From NCBI RefSeq assembly GCF_004361855.1, contig NZ_SNWQ01000001.1:682001-746000 (forward strand): a DNA stretch of 64,000 nucleotides. The letters run 5' to 3'. Position numbers and translations under genes: made by a program. The notes under the pieces are model-generated. The model was not told the origin of the DNA. It made no database searches and saw only the letters and a program-made list of their open reading frames with translations. The stretch comes from Kribbella caucasensis. GTDB lineage: Bacteria; Actinomycetota; Actinomycetes; Propionibacteriales; Kribbellaceae. This document shows positions 7,941 to 17,172 of this stretch, in pieces (position 1 is the stretch's first letter; each line of letters begins with the position of its first letter).

Positions 7941-9164
7941 TCAGCTGTCGGTCTTGCGACCGGCCGACCCACCCGACTTCTGCTGCGCGGCCTTCCGCTG
8001 CGCCCGCGACTTGGCGGCGGGCTGGCGCTTGGCGGTGTTCGCGGTCTTCTTGGCCGCGGGAGCCTTCTTGGCGGCCGGCGGTTGACCGTTGGCGGCCGCC
8101 TTCTCGGGCTGCGCGTCCTGGCTGTTCTGACCGGACTCGGCCTTTGGTGCGTTCTGGCTTGCACCGCCGGCACCGCCCGACCTCCGGTCGCTGCGGGACT
8201 GACGTTTCGGCTGCTGACGGTTCGCCGGGCGGCGGTCCGACCCGGCCTCGTCGTCCTCGGTGGCGGTGGCCAGGCCCGACTCCTCCGGCCGGCCGGCCTT
8301 CCGGTTGTGCTCGCGCTTCCGCGCTTCCATCGCGTCGTACGCCGGGGTGCCGGGGGCCGGGTTGCGCCGGATCACGTAGAACTGCTGGCCCATCGTCCAC
8401 ACGTTCGAGACGAACCAGTAGATCAGCACACCGATCGGGAAGTTGAAGCCACCGATCAGGAAGAAGATCGGGAAGACGTACAGCATGATCTTCTGCATCT
8501 GCGCCGCCTGGCCCTCGAGGGCCTCCTTCGGCATGTTCTTGCGCATCAGCTGAAGCTGGGTGATGAACATCGTGCTGGTCATCAGGATGATCAGCACGAC
8601 GGCGACGATCTTGACGTTGGTCGAGCCGTCGCCGCTGGCCCGCAGGAAGGTCTGGGAGATCTCCGCGCCGAAGATCTTCGCGTGCCGCAGCGACTCGACG
8701 TGCGGCGCGATGATGCCACTGTGGCTCTCGCCCTTCGAGGCGCCGTCGAGCACCCGGAAGAGGGCCAGGAAGATCGGCGACTGGAGCAGCAGCGGCAGGC
8801 ACGAGGAGAACGGGTTGGTGCCCGTCTCCTTGTACAGCTTCATCATTTCCTGACCGAGCTTCTCCCGGTCATGGCCGTACTTCTTTTGCAGCTCCTTCAT
8901 CTTCGGCTGCAGCAGCTGCATGTTCCGGCTGGACCGGATCTGCCGTACGAACAGCGGGATCAGCAGCGTCCGGATCACGATGGTCAGGCCGGCGATGGAC
9001 AGCGCCCAGGCCCAGCCGCCGTTCGGGTCCAGCACCTGCGACAACAGCCAGTGCCACCCCACCAGCAGCGCCGAGACACCGTGGTAAAGCGGTGTCATGA
9101 TCGCGTTGAAAACGTCTACGATCCCGTCCCACAACGCGAGCTCAGGGATGGCCAGAAGAGTCAC
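7941..9164 (-). CDS. yidC: Membrane protein insertase YidC (Oxa1 family)
   Basis: YidC inserts and folds proteins in the cytoplasmic membrane, alone or with SecYEG. The 407-residue protein has the short actinobacterial/Gram-positive plan with about five helices. The signature run is TIVIRTLLIPLFVRQIRSSRNMQLLQPKMKELQKKYG, with the conserved hydrophilic-groove Arg, then NPFSSCLPLLLQSPIFLALFRVL and the later YVFPIFFLIGGFNFPIGVLIYWFVSNVWTM stretch. The last 130 residues are a basic Lys/Ala-rich tail, as in ribosome-binding YidC tails. The GTG start at 9164 directly abuts the yidD stop. Confidence 0.96.
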   Translation of the reverse strand: MTLLAIPELALWDGIVDVFNAIMTPLYHGVSALLVGWHWLLSQVLDPNGGWAWALSIAGLTIVIRTLLIPLFVRQIRSSRNMQLLQPKMKELQKKYGHDREKLGQEMMKLYKETGTNPFSSCLPLLLQSPIFLALFRVLDGASKGESHSGIIAPHVESLRHAKIFGAEISQTFLRASGDGSTNVKIVAVVLIILMTSTMFITQLQLMRKNMPKEALEGQAAQMQKIMLYVFPIFFLIGGFNFPIGVLIYWFVSNVWTMGQQFYVIRRNPAPGTPAYDAMEARKREHNRKAGRPEESGLATATEDDEAGSDRRPANRQQPKRQSRSDRRSGGAGGASQNAPKAESGQNSQDAQPEKAAANGQPPAAKKAPAAKKTANTAKRQPAAKSRAQRKAAQQKSGGSAGRKTDS

Positions 9165-9476
9165 TCAAGCACCTCGCTGCACAGGCCCGGCGTCGGCGGA
9201 CGATCCGGGCTGGTTGGCGGAGACGGACTCTCCGCGCTGGTCGACATCTGTGGGTGGAACGGGGTCGTAGCCGCCGGGGTTCCACGGGTGGCAGCGGGCG
9301 AGTCTCCTCGCCGCCAGCCAGCTACCGCGCACCGCGCCGTGCCGCTCGACCGCTTCCAGGGCGTACGCCGAACAACTGGGGTAGAACCGGCAGACCTGCC
9401 CGTACATCGGGCTGACGAACTTCCGGTACAGCTTCAGAAAACCGATGATCCCGTACTTGACGGGTGCGATCTTCAT
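9165..9476 (-). CDS. yidD: Membrane protein insertion efficiency factor YidD
   Basis: This small membrane-associated protein of 103 residues is found almost always between rnpA and yidC. The motif [25 protein letters not shown] and the later [14 protein letters not shown] identify the family. It is thought to help YidC-dependent insertion. The start overlaps the rnpA stop by four bases, so translation is probably coupled. The C-terminal 25 residues after DPVPP are variable. Confidence 0.95.
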   Translation of the reverse strand: MKIAPVKYGIIGFLKLYRKFVSPMYGQVCRFYPSCSAYALEAVERHGAVRGSWLAARRLARCHPWNPGGYDPVPPTDVDQRGESVSANQPGSSADAGPVQRGA

Positions 9477-9823
9477 CGTGGTTCCAGCACCCGGCGCAGG
9501 GCGGCGTCGACGTCCGAGACCAGCTCGTCGTACGACGCCGAGGCGGCCGCGGGCAGGGCACGAACCACGGTCAGGCTGCCGGCCGGCAGATCGGGGAGCC
9601 GTGCGGCCAGGACGGCACGCAGGCGGCGGTGGACCCGGTTCCGAAGAACCGCGTTGCCCACCGCCTTGTTCACCACGAATCCGACACGGGCAGGCTCGGC
9701 CTGATCAAGGCCGGCCTGGGACAGCAGATGGACCACCACGGCGCGCCGGGCCGCCCGCCGACCGGAACGGACGGCGCGGCGGTAGTCGTCGGACCGGCGG
9801 AGCCGATGCGACGCGGGCAGCAC
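9473..9823 (-). CDS. rnpA: Ribonuclease P protein component
   Basis: This is the basic protein subunit of RNase P, which trims the 5' ends of pre-tRNAs. The 116-residue protein contains [18 protein letters not shown] near the start, [23 protein letters not shown] (the conserved RNR motif) and a final [11 protein letters not shown]. The GTG at 9823 places it 31 bases behind rpmH and gives the normal length. The upstream ATG in this frame would overlap rpmH entirely. Confidence 0.95.
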   Translation of the reverse strand: MLPASHRLRRSDDYRRAVRSGRRAARRAVVVHLLSQAGLDQAEPARVGFVVNKAVGNAVLRNRVHRRLRAVLAARLPDLPAGSLTVVRALPAAASASYDELVSDVDAALRRVLEPR

Positions 9824-9854
9824 GAGGTGGTCACCGGAACATTCGGCAGACAGC

Positions 9855-9992
9855 TCAGGCCGCGAGGCGCTGACGGCCCTTGCTGCGACGGGAGGCGATG
9901 ATCGCGCGGCCCGCACGGGTGCGCATCCGAAGACGGAAGCCGTGCTTCTTGTGCCGGCGACGGTTGTTCGGCTGGAACGTCCGCTTGCTCAC
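9855..9992 (-). CDS. rpmH: 50S ribosomal protein L34
   Basis: The protein of 45 residues reads [20 protein letters not shown] and onwards to SKGRQRLAA, an unmistakable bL34. It starts at a GTG (9992) with GGAG eight bases upstream and leads the rpmH-rnpA-yidD-yidC-jag-rsmG-parA series. Its promoter must lie in the dnaA-rpmH spacer, divergent from dnaA. Confidence 0.97.
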   Translation of the reverse strand: MSKRTFQPNNRRRHKKHGFRLRMRTRAGRAIIASRRSKGRQRLAA

Positions 9993-10651
9993 TGGAATGA
10001 CTCCGGTTACTCGAGATCAGAGATGTCGACAAATCCACTGGTAGATCTGCCGCTGCTGCAGGTCCTGCACGCCGCCCGAGAAACCAGGCCGGCCAAACCG
10101 CCGGCAAACAAGGTCTCGCCTGGAGCGCAGCACGAAACGGCCGGCTCAACGCCGACCGATCCACGGTACGTGGCCGCCTGTGGACAGGTCAAACCGACCG
10201 TCCCCATAGTTTTCCACAGGTCTGTGGAAAATCCACGCGCCGCACGGATCGTCCGGTTCTGATCACGCACAGCCGACAACCGCTACCAACGGCGACTGCC
10301 CAACCACGACTACGCTCCGGCGTCTACCCGACACGCCGGAGGTTGCCCCCAATTTGGCATCCATAGCCTGTGGATGACGGCTTGAAGCGCCCTGCCCGGA
10401 CTTGTTAGCGTCAGCCCCTCACACCACAGGTTCCACCCCCCGCAACCGGTAACCAACCTGCTCCACGCGTCGTTCACAACTGTGGACAACGATGTGGACA
10501 ATGAGGAGAACCGGCTGAGGAGACCGGCGATTGCGATGTTCGGCCGAGCGGCCGGACGGGCAACGGCCGGGGGCCGGGACGAGAGGTCGCGCTGAACTGG
10601 GGGAACCCGGCCGGCACCGGCCACCGCAGCGAAGGATTCGGGGAGCAACGC
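9993..10651. promoter_or_regulatory. rpmH-dnaA spacer with DnaA boxes
   Basis: This 659-bp non-coding stretch carries the divergent promoters of rpmH and dnaA. DnaA-box-like sequences occur at 10179-10187 (TGTGGACAG), 10210-10218 (TTTTCCACA), 10223-10231 (TGTGGAAAA), 10369-10377 (TGTGGATGA), 10481-10489 and 10493-10501. The last two are perfect TGTGGACAA boxes 12 bp apart, 150 bp before dnaA. They suit autoregulation of dnaA by its own product. No gene is supported here. Confidence 0.8.
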
Positions 10652-12760
10652 GTGGTCGAGGATCAGTCCGGTAATGCGGACTTCAGAGCGGACATCGATA
10701 CCGAGGCCACGGGCGGGGACACACCACCGGTCGGCATCTTCGGCGAAACGCAGAACGAAGCGACCAACGGCTGGCCCGGTGAAGCCGCCGACAGCCAACT
10801 TGGCGAAGCAAACGGTGGGCGACTCGGGGATGCGGGCGGCCTTCTGGGCGGCCCGAGCATCGGCGACAGCAACGGACCGAACAGCGCGGTCCAGACCAGC
10901 GGCACAGGACCGGTCGGACCGAGCAGCCGCGGTGTAGCCGACGGCGGAGCACCCGGCGGTGGTTTCGCGGGCGGGCCTGCGGCCGGCGGGAATGCCGGTG
11001 ACGGCGGGCGTGAGGTCAGGGCTCAGGTGAATGATCTGGGTGATGCGTGGGCGCGGGTGCTCGCCGGGTTGCCGCCGAATCAGCGCGCCTGGCTGACGAA
11101 CTCGCGGCCGGTGACGCTGCACGAGAGCACCGCGATCGTGGCCGTTCCCGACGACTTCACCCGGGGCCAGCTCGAGACCCGGCTCCGGCCCGATCTGGAG
11201 CGGATTCTCAGCGAGAGCTTCGGCCGCGACATCCGGATCGCGGTGACCGTCGACCCGTCCCTCGATCCCGAGCTCCGCGAACAAACCCAGCCCGCGCAAC
11301 CCGCGGTACAGGAGTCGCGGTATCAGGGTGGGACGTTGCAGCAGCCGACCCAGCAGCACCAGCCGGCTCAGCACCATCAGCCGACACAGCACATGCAGCC
11401 CTCGCAGCATCTGCAGCCGAATCGGTACCAGCAGCCGGATCACTCCGGCCGGCCGGGCGAAGCAAGCAATCCACACCAGCCCGCCCAAGGTCAGCCACTG
11501 CAGGCTGAGGGGTCATTCCAGCCAACGCTCCAGTCCTCGCTGACCGCGGCGCCCGACCTGCCCGTTCACCGGATGGACCAGCCCATCGGCCAGCCGATCA
11601 ACCAGCAGCCGAACCAGCCCATGAACCAGCCACTGAACCAGCAGCACGGGCAGCCGCTCGGCTCGGTCGCGCCGCCGCCGAACGGTTCGGCCCCGATCCA
11701 GCAGGCCACTCAGGCCCAGGGCGAGGCCCGGCTGAACCCGAAGTACACCTTCGAGACCTTCGTCATCGGCAGCTCCAACCGGTTCGCGCACGCCGCGGCT
11801 GTCGCCGTCGCCGAGGCACCGGGCAAGGCCTACAACCCGCAGCTGATCTACGGCGACTCCGGTCTCGGCAAGACCCATCTGCTGCACGCGATCGGGCACT
11901 ACGTCCGCAGCCTCTACACCGGGGCCCGGGTCCGGTACGTCTCGAGCGAAGAGTTCACCAACGACTTCATCAACGCGATCCGCGATGACAAGGCATCCCA
12001 GTTCCAGCGCCGATACCGCGACGTCGATGTGCTGCTGATCGACGACATCCAGTTCCTCGAGGGCAAGATCCAGACCCAGGAGGAGTTCTTCCACACCTTC
12101 AACACGCTGCACAACGCGAACAAGCAGATCGTGATCAGCTCCGACCGGGCGCCGAAACGCCTGGAGGCACTGGAGGATCGGCTGCGCAACCGGTTCGAGT
12201 GGGGGCTGATCACCGACATCCAGCCGCCCGACCTGGAGACCCGGATCGCGATCCTGCGGAAGAAGGCGGCCACCGAGCGGCTGACCGCGCCGCCGGAGGT
12301 GCTGGAGTTCATCGCGTCGAAGGTGCAGACCAACATCCGCGAGCTCGAGGGCGCCCTGATCCGGGTCACCGCGTTCGCCAGCCTGAACCGGCAGCCGGTC
12401 GATCTGAGCCTGGCCGAGATCGTGCTGAAGGACCTGATTCCTGAAGGCAGCAAGCCAGAGGTGACGGCCAGCATGATCATGGGCCAGACCGCCTCGTACT
12501 TCGGCCTGTCGATCGATGACCTCTGTGGTTCGAGCCGGAGCCGGGTGCTGGTGACGGCCCGGCAGATCGCGATGTACCTGTGCCGGGAGCTGACTGATCT
12601 GTCCCTGCCGAAGATCGGCCAGCAGTTCGGCGGCCGCGACCACACGACGGTGATGCACGCCGAGCGGAAGATCCGCCAGCTGATGTCCGAGCGGCGCAGC
12701 GTCTTCAACCAGGTGACCGAACTGACCAACAGGATCAAGCATCAGGCCAAGCAGCAATGA
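10652..12760 (+). CDS. dnaA: Chromosomal replication initiator protein DnaA
   Basis: DnaA binds DnaA boxes and opens oriC. From the GTG at 10652, with GGGGAG well placed upstream, it has 702 residues, long for the family. Residues 1-125 are a Gly/Ala-rich extension. Domain I begins at about 127 ([20 protein letters not shown]). A Gln/Pro/His-rich domain II linker spans about 210-360. Domain III has Walker [10 protein letters not shown] at 401-409 and Walker B LLIDDIQF at 461-468. Domain IV carries [14 protein letters not shown] from 661, which reads the DnaA box. A GTG at 11027 just before domain I could give a conventional 577-residue form. Confidence 0.97.
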   Translation: MVEDQSGNADFRADIDTEATGGDTPPVGIFGETQNEATNGWPGEAADSQLGEANGGRLGDAGGLLGGPSIGDSNGPNSAVQTSGTGPVGPSSRGVADGGAPGGGFAGGPAAGGNAGDGGREVRAQVNDLGDAWARVLAGLPPNQRAWLTNSRPVTLHESTAIVAVPDDFTRGQLETRLRPDLERILSESFGRDIRIAVTVDPSLDPELREQTQPAQPAVQESRYQGGTLQQPTQQHQPAQHHQPTQHMQPSQHLQPNRYQQPDHSGRPGEASNPHQPAQGQPLQAEGSFQPTLQSSLTAAPDLPVHRMDQPIGQPINQQPNQPMNQPLNQQHGQPLGSVAPPPNGSAPIQQATQAQGEARLNPKYTFETFVIGSSNRFAHAAAVAVAEAPGKAYNPQLIYGDSGLGKTHLLHAIGHYVRSLYTGARVRYVSSEEFTNDFINAIRDDKASQFQRRYRDVDVLLIDDIQFLEGKIQTQEEFFHTFNTLHNANKQIVISSDRAPKRLEALEDRLRNRFEWGLITDIQPPDLETRIAILRKKAATERLTAPPEVLEFIASKVQTNIRELEGALIRVTAFASLNRQPVDLSLAEIVLKDLIPEGSKPEVTASMIMGQTASYFGLSIDDLCGSSRSRVLVTARQIAMYLCRELTDLSLPKIGQQFGGRDHTTVMHAERKIRQLMSERRSVFNQVTELTNRIKHQAKQQ

Positions 12761-13280
12761 CCCCGGTGACCGTCTCGCCGAGCTCGGAAGCCGAGTGCTA
12801 CGAAGCGGTCACCGGAACCACACAGGTTGGGGATACTCCTGTGGAAAACTGTGGGTATCCCGGTGGACATCCACGCCTTCGTTGTGGATTCGCTGTGGGG
12901 ACAGCCGGCGTCGTCCTCAGCCGTCCCCAGGCAAGCCCGATTTCGTCCACACCCAACACACAGGGTGATTCGCGCTCTGACCTGCGAATACGTCGCTTCT
13001 CCACAGTTTCCACAGTTGCGAAGAACCCTATGGAATCTGTAACTAGGTCAAAGTCCACAAATGGTTCATCCGGCCCGATCTGGGGAAAACTCGCAAATCC
13101 GGCCCGGGCTGGGCAGTGTCGGCGCGACCTGTCAGGCTGTTCCTGCGACACCCCAAGGCCCACTCGTGGACTTCGGCGGACGACCCGCCCGAAGCGCCGC
13201 GTCAAGCCCGGTTGGCGCACATCACATCTGTCCGTGGCAGGATCTGCCTGGCACACAGCCGAATCAGGAGGCACCCAGCG
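12761..13280 (+). other. oriC: Origin of replication (oriC), dnaA-dnaN spacer
   Basis: The 520-bp spacer between dnaA and dnaN carries clustered, mostly imperfect DnaA boxes: TGTGGAAAA (12840-12848), TGTGGATTC (12883-12891), TCGTCCACA (12943-12951), TTCTCCACA (12997-13005), GTTTCCACA (13006-13014) and AAGTCCACA (13051-13059). A relatively A/T-rich stretch lies at about 13015-13075. The position matches mapped origins of other actinobacteria. Transcription and gene orientation also switch around here. Exact unwinding sites cannot be read off. Confidence 0.85.
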
Positions 13281-14426
13281 GTGAAGTTTCGCGTCGAGCG
13301 CGACGTACTGGCCGAGTCGGTGGCCTGGGCCGCGCGTAGTTTGCCCAGTCGTCCGAGCGTCCCGATCCTGGCGGGACTCCTCGTCGAGGCCGAGGACGGG
13401 CAGATCACCCTGTCCGGCTTCGACTACGAGACCTCCGTGCGCGTCACCGTGCCCGCACAGGTGGCGGATTCGGGGAAGTGCCTGATCTCCGGCCGGCTCG
13501 TCGCCGACATCTCCAAGAGCCTGCCCAACCAGCCCGTGGACGTCGCCGTGGACGGCGCGAAGGCCCAGGTCACCTGTGGCACTTCTCGATTCACGCTCCA
13601 GACGCTTCCCACAGAGGAATATCCGGCTCTGCCAGACCTTCCGGCGGCCAGCGGCACGGTTCGTAGCGACGTTTTCGCCCAGGCCGTCTCTCAGGTCGTC
13701 ACCGCGGCCGGTCGCGAGGACACTCTTCCGGTGCTGACCGGCGTCCGGGTGGAGATCGAGGGATCGACCATCTCGCTGCTGGCCACCGACCGGTACAGGC
13801 TGGCCATCCGCGAGTTGGAGTGGAACCCGCATTCGCCCGACGCGTCGGCGGCCGCCCTGATCCCGGCCCGCGTGCTGTCCGAGACCGCGAAGGCGATGAC
13901 CGGGACCGACATCATCGTGTCGCTCGCGGCTCCGGGCAGCGGTGACGGCATCGTCGGCTTCGAAGGCGAGGTGTCCGGCGGCAACCGCCGGGCCACCACC
14001 CGCTTGTTGGACGGCGAGTTCCCGAAGGTCCGCGGCATCATCCCGACCGACGCCGCGATCGCCACCCGGGTCCGGATCGACACCGCGACCCTGGTCGAGG
14101 CGGTCAAGCGCGTCGCCCTGGTGGCCGAGCGGAACGCGCCGGTCCGGCTGACGTTCTCCGAGGACACCGTGACGCTCGACGCCGGCAGTGGCGACGAGGC
14201 TCAGGCGTCGGAGTCGATCGAGGCACGGGTGGCCGGCGAACCGGTCACCGTCGGCTTCAACCCGACGTACCTGCTCGATGGCTTGAACGCGATCGGAACA
14301 CCGGTGGCCCATCTGGCGTTCACCCAAGCGACGAAGCCGGCCGAACTGACCGGTGTGGTGGACTTCGACAGCGATCCGATCAGCGAGTTCCGGTACGTCC
14401 TGATGCCGGTCCGTCTGAACAGCTGA
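13281..14426 (+). CDS. dnaN: DNA polymerase III beta subunit (sliding clamp)
   Basis: This ring-shaped processivity factor holds the replicative polymerase on DNA. The protein of 381 residues starts MKFRVERDVLAESVAWAARSLPSRPSVPILAG and ends FRYVLMPVRLNS, both typical. Three repeated clamp domains are visible. The GTG start at 13281 has AGGAGG nine bases upstream. It heads the dnaN-gnd-recF-DUF721 series. Confidence 0.97.
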   Translation: MKFRVERDVLAESVAWAARSLPSRPSVPILAGLLVEAEDGQITLSGFDYETSVRVTVPAQVADSGKCLISGRLVADISKSLPNQPVDVAVDGAKAQVTCGTSRFTLQTLPTEEYPALPDLPAASGTVRSDVFAQAVSQVVTAAGREDTLPVLTGVRVEIEGSTISLLATDRYRLAIRELEWNPHSPDASAAALIPARVLSETAKAMTGTDIIVSLAAPGSGDGIVGFEGEVSGGNRRATTRLLDGEFPKVRGIIPTDAAIATRVRIDTATLVEAVKRVALVAERNAPVRLTFSEDTVTLDAGSGDEAQASESIEARVAGEPVTVGFNPTYLLDGLNAIGTPVAHLAFTQATKPAELTGVVDFDSDPISEFRYVLMPVRLNS

Positions 14427-14475
14427 CCCTGGACCACCACGACAGCGGAAAGCCAACAGAACAAGGGGATTCACG

Positions 14476-15393
14476 ATGGAGCTCGGCCTTGTCGGTCTCG
14501 GCAAGATGGGCGGCAATATGCGCCAGCGGATTCGTAACGCCGGCCACACCGTGGTCGGCTACGACCACAACCCGGACATCTCCGACGCCAAAGACCTGAC
14601 CGACCTGGTCGGCAAGCTCACCGCAACAGATCAGCCGAAGGTCGTCTGGGTGATGGTGCCGGTGCAGGCCATCGATCCGGTGATCACCGAGCTGGCCGAG
14701 CTGCTGTCCGAGGGCGACATCGTGATCGACGGCGGCAACAGCCGCTGGACCGACGACACCCGGCGGGCGGCGCAGCTGGCCGAGAAGGGCATCAACTTCG
14801 TCGACTGCGGCGTCTCCGGCGGCGTCTGGGGCCTGGAGAACGGCTACGCGCTGATGTGCGGCGGTGAGGCCGCCACCATCACGACGCTGATGCCGATCTT
14901 CGAGTCGCTCAAGCCAGAGGGCGAGTTCGGTTTCGTGCACGCCGGCAAGGTCGGCGCCGGGCACTTCACCAAGATGGTCCACAACGGCATCGAGTACGCG
15001 ATCATGCAGGCGTACGCCGAGGGCTTCGAGCTGCTCGAGGCCGCCGACGTCGTGGACAACGTCCCGGAGGCGTTCAACTCCTGGCGCGAGGGCACCGTGA
15101 TCCGGTCCTGGCTGCTCGACCTGATGGTCAACGCGCTCAAGGAGGACACCCACCTGGACAAGATCCGGGGGTACGCCGACGACTCGGGTGAGGGCCGCTG
15201 GACCGTCGAGGCCGCCATCGAAAACGCCGTACCGGTGCCCGCCATCGCCGCGTCGCTGTTCGCCCGGTTCGCCTCCCGGCAGGAGGACTCCCCCGCGATG
15301 AAGGCGATCGCCGCGATGCGGAACCAGTTCGGCGGCCACGCGGTCAAGGGCGCCGAGGACCCGTCGTACGCGACGCCGCCGATCAAGCACTGA
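14476..15393 (+). CDS. gnd: 6-phosphogluconate dehydrogenase, decarboxylating (short form)
   Basis: The enzyme oxidises 6-phosphogluconate to ribulose 5-phosphate and CO2 in the pentose phosphate pathway. At 305 residues it belongs to the short class. The Rossmann motif GLVGLGKMGGNM opens the protein, VIDGGNSRWTDDTRR and SGGVWGLENGYALMCGG follow, and the catalytic stretch is GAGHFTKMVHNGIEYAIMQAYAEGFEL. Placement between dnaN and recF is a known actinobacterial arrangement. The spacing to recF is nine bases, so the genes are probably co-transcribed. Confidence 0.95.
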   Translation: MELGLVGLGKMGGNMRQRIRNAGHTVVGYDHNPDISDAKDLTDLVGKLTATDQPKVVWVMVPVQAIDPVITELAELLSEGDIVIDGGNSRWTDDTRRAAQLAEKGINFVDCGVSGGVWGLENGYALMCGGEAATITTLMPIFESLKPEGEFGFVHAGKVGAGHFTKMVHNGIEYAIMQAYAEGFELLEAADVVDNVPEAFNSWREGTVIRSWLLDLMVNALKEDTHLDKIRGYADDSGEGRWTVEAAIENAVPVPAIAASLFARFASRQEDSPAMKAIAAMRNQFGGHAVKGAEDPSYATPPIKH

Positions 15394-15402
15394 GACCAGC
15401 AG

Positions 15403-16542
15403 GTGTATGTCACCGCCCTCGGTCTGGTCGACTTCCGGTCCTACCAGCAGGCGGAGGTCCAGCTCTCACCGGGCGTGACCTCCTTCGTCGGACCGAACGG
15501 CCAGGGCAAGACGAACCTGGTCGAGGCGATCCACTACACCGCGACGCTCGGCTCGCACCGGGTCGCCACCGACGCGCCCCTGGTCCGGGCCGGTGCGCCG
15601 CGAGCGATCGTCCGGACCGAGATCCGCGCCGAGTACGACCGGGACGTGGTGGTCGAGCTCGAGATCAACCCGGGCAAGGCGAACCGGGCCCGGATCAACC
15701 GCTCACCGGTCCCCCGGCCGCGCGAGGTGCTCGGCCTGCTCCGCACGGTGCTGTTCGCGCCCGAGGATCTCGCGCTGGTGAAGGGCGATCCGTCCGAGCG
15801 GCGCCGGTTCCTGGACGAGCTGCTCACCCTGCGATCGCCGCGGATGGCCGGCGTCAGGCAGGACTACGACCGCGTGCTCAAACAGCGGAACTCCTTGCTG
15901 CGCAGCGCGTCCATGGCACGCCGGCAGAACCGATCCGGCGCCGCCGAGGGGCAGCTCCGCACCCTCGAGGTCTGGGATTCGCACCTGGCCAAGTCCGGTT
16001 CGGAGCTGCTCGCCACCCGGCTCGAACTGCTGGAATCCCTTCGACCGTTGGTCTCCAGCTCGTACGACGCTGTTGCCCGGGGCAAGGGTAATGCGCGGCT
16101 GGAGTACAAGTCGTCGGTCCGGCTGGAGCCAGGTGTCACGTCGCGGGACGACCTCGCCCAGGTCCTGCTCGACGCGGTCCGGGAGAAGCGGCAGGACGAG
16201 CTGGACCGTGGGGTCTCCCTGGTCGGCCCGCATCGCGACGACATTTTGCTCGGGCTCGGGGACTTGCCGGCCAAGGGGTACGCGAGTCACGGTGAGTCCT
16301 GGTCGTTCGCACTCGCGCTGCGACTGGCGTCGTACGAGTTGCTGAGGGCGGACGGGGGTGAGCCGGTGCTGATCCTGGACGACGTGTTCGCCGAGCTCGA
16401 CTCGCAACGGCGGAACCGGCTGGCCGAGCTGGTAGCGCCCGCCCAGCAGGTCCTGGTGACGGCCGCGGTCGGCGCCGACGTACCGGATGAGCTGGCCGGC
16501 GAGCGGTTCGACGTCGGTGACGGGACGGTTCGCCGTGCCTGA
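15403..16542 (+). CDS. recF: DNA replication and repair protein RecF
   Basis: RecF is an SMC-like ATPase that helps RecOR load RecA at gaps. The 379-residue protein starts [21 protein letters not shown], has Walker [17 protein letters not shown] at about 31-46, the family signature of the central lobe, and Walker [20 protein letters not shown] near the C-terminus. The start is a GTG at 15403. The last eight bases overlap the DUF721 start. Confidence 0.96.
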   Translation: MYVTALGLVDFRSYQQAEVQLSPGVTSFVGPNGQGKTNLVEAIHYTATLGSHRVATDAPLVRAGAPRAIVRTEIRAEYDRDVVVELEINPGKANRARINRSPVPRPREVLGLLRTVLFAPEDLALVKGDPSERRRFLDELLTLRSPRMAGVRQDYDRVLKQRNSLLRSASMARRQNRSGAAEGQLRTLEVWDSHLAKSGSELLATRLELLESLRPLVSSSYDAVARGKGNARLEYKSSVRLEPGVTSRDDLAQVLLDAVREKRQDELDRGVSLVGPHRDDILLGLGDLPAKGYASHGESWSFALALRLASYELLRADGGEPVLILDDVFAELDSQRRNRLAELVAPAQQVLVTAAVGADVPDELAGERFDVGDGTVRRA

Positions 16543-17128
16543 ACCCCGGAATTCCTCTGAGAGCGGCCCTGAGAGCGGCACCGAGAGCGAGGTCGAGTCG
16601 GGCCTGCTGCCCGAGGAAGCGGAGCACGACACGCAGGGGCTCGACCTGGCGAAGTCGCTGGCCGGCCGGTTGAAGAGTGCCGCGGCCAAGAACGGCCCGG
16701 CCAGACCGGTCCTCAAGCGCCGCAGGCGCCGCGCCGATGGCGTCCAGGTCAGCGGCGCCCGCCCTGACGACCGCGATCCGCAGAAGCTGACGAACACCCT
16801 CGGCCGGCTGATGCGCGACCAGGGCTGGGAGATCGACGTCGCCGTGCACGGTGTGATGGCCCGCTGGCCGTCGATCGTCGGCCCCGAGATGGCCGAACAC
16901 TGCAAGCCGGAGAGCTACACCGACACCGAGCTCACCGTTCGTACCGATTCCACCGCCTGGGCCACCCAGCTCCGCCTGCTGGCCCCCGAGCTGGTTCGCC
17001 GCCTCAACGCCGAACTGGGCGACGGCACCGTCACCCACGTCACCGTCCAAGGCCCCAACACCCCCACCTGGCGTAAGGGTCCCCGTACCATCCGCGGCGG
17101 CCGCGGTCCAAGAGACACCTACGGCTGA
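16535..17128 (+). CDS. DUF721 (DciA-like) protein
   Basis: The 197-residue protein has an acidic, disordered N-terminal third and a basic patch ([12 protein letters not shown]). The DUF721 domain follows: [76 protein letters not shown]721 includes DciA, the ancestral helicase operator that helps load DnaB in bacteria lacking DnaC, which fits its place in the replication operon. The GTG at 16535 overlaps recF. The C-terminal tail is basic and Gly/Arg-rich. Confidence 0.9.
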   Translation: MPEPRNSSESGPESGTESEVESGLLPEEAEHDTQGLDLAKSLAGRLKSAAAKNGPARPVLKRRRRRADGVQVSGARPDDRDPQKLTNTLGRLMRDQGWEIDVAVHGVMARWPSIVGPEMAEHCKPESYTDTELTVRTDSTAWATQLRLLAPELVRRLNAELGDGTVTHVTVQGPNTPTWRKGPRTIRGGRGPRDTYG

Positions 17129-17172
17129 GATCGGTTGCGATCGCGACCCGGGGCTCCCCTAGGATCGGCGCG

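Noticed and set aside
10007-10279. A 90-codon minus-strand frame in the rpmH-dnaA spacer
   Set aside because: It crosses several DnaA boxes, has no ribosome site and its codon use is unlike the neighbours. The region is better explained as a control region.
12757-13284. A 175-codon plus-strand frame across the dnaA-dnaN spacer
   Set aside because: It spans the DnaA-box array and its translation has no recognisable domain. oriC explains the sequence.
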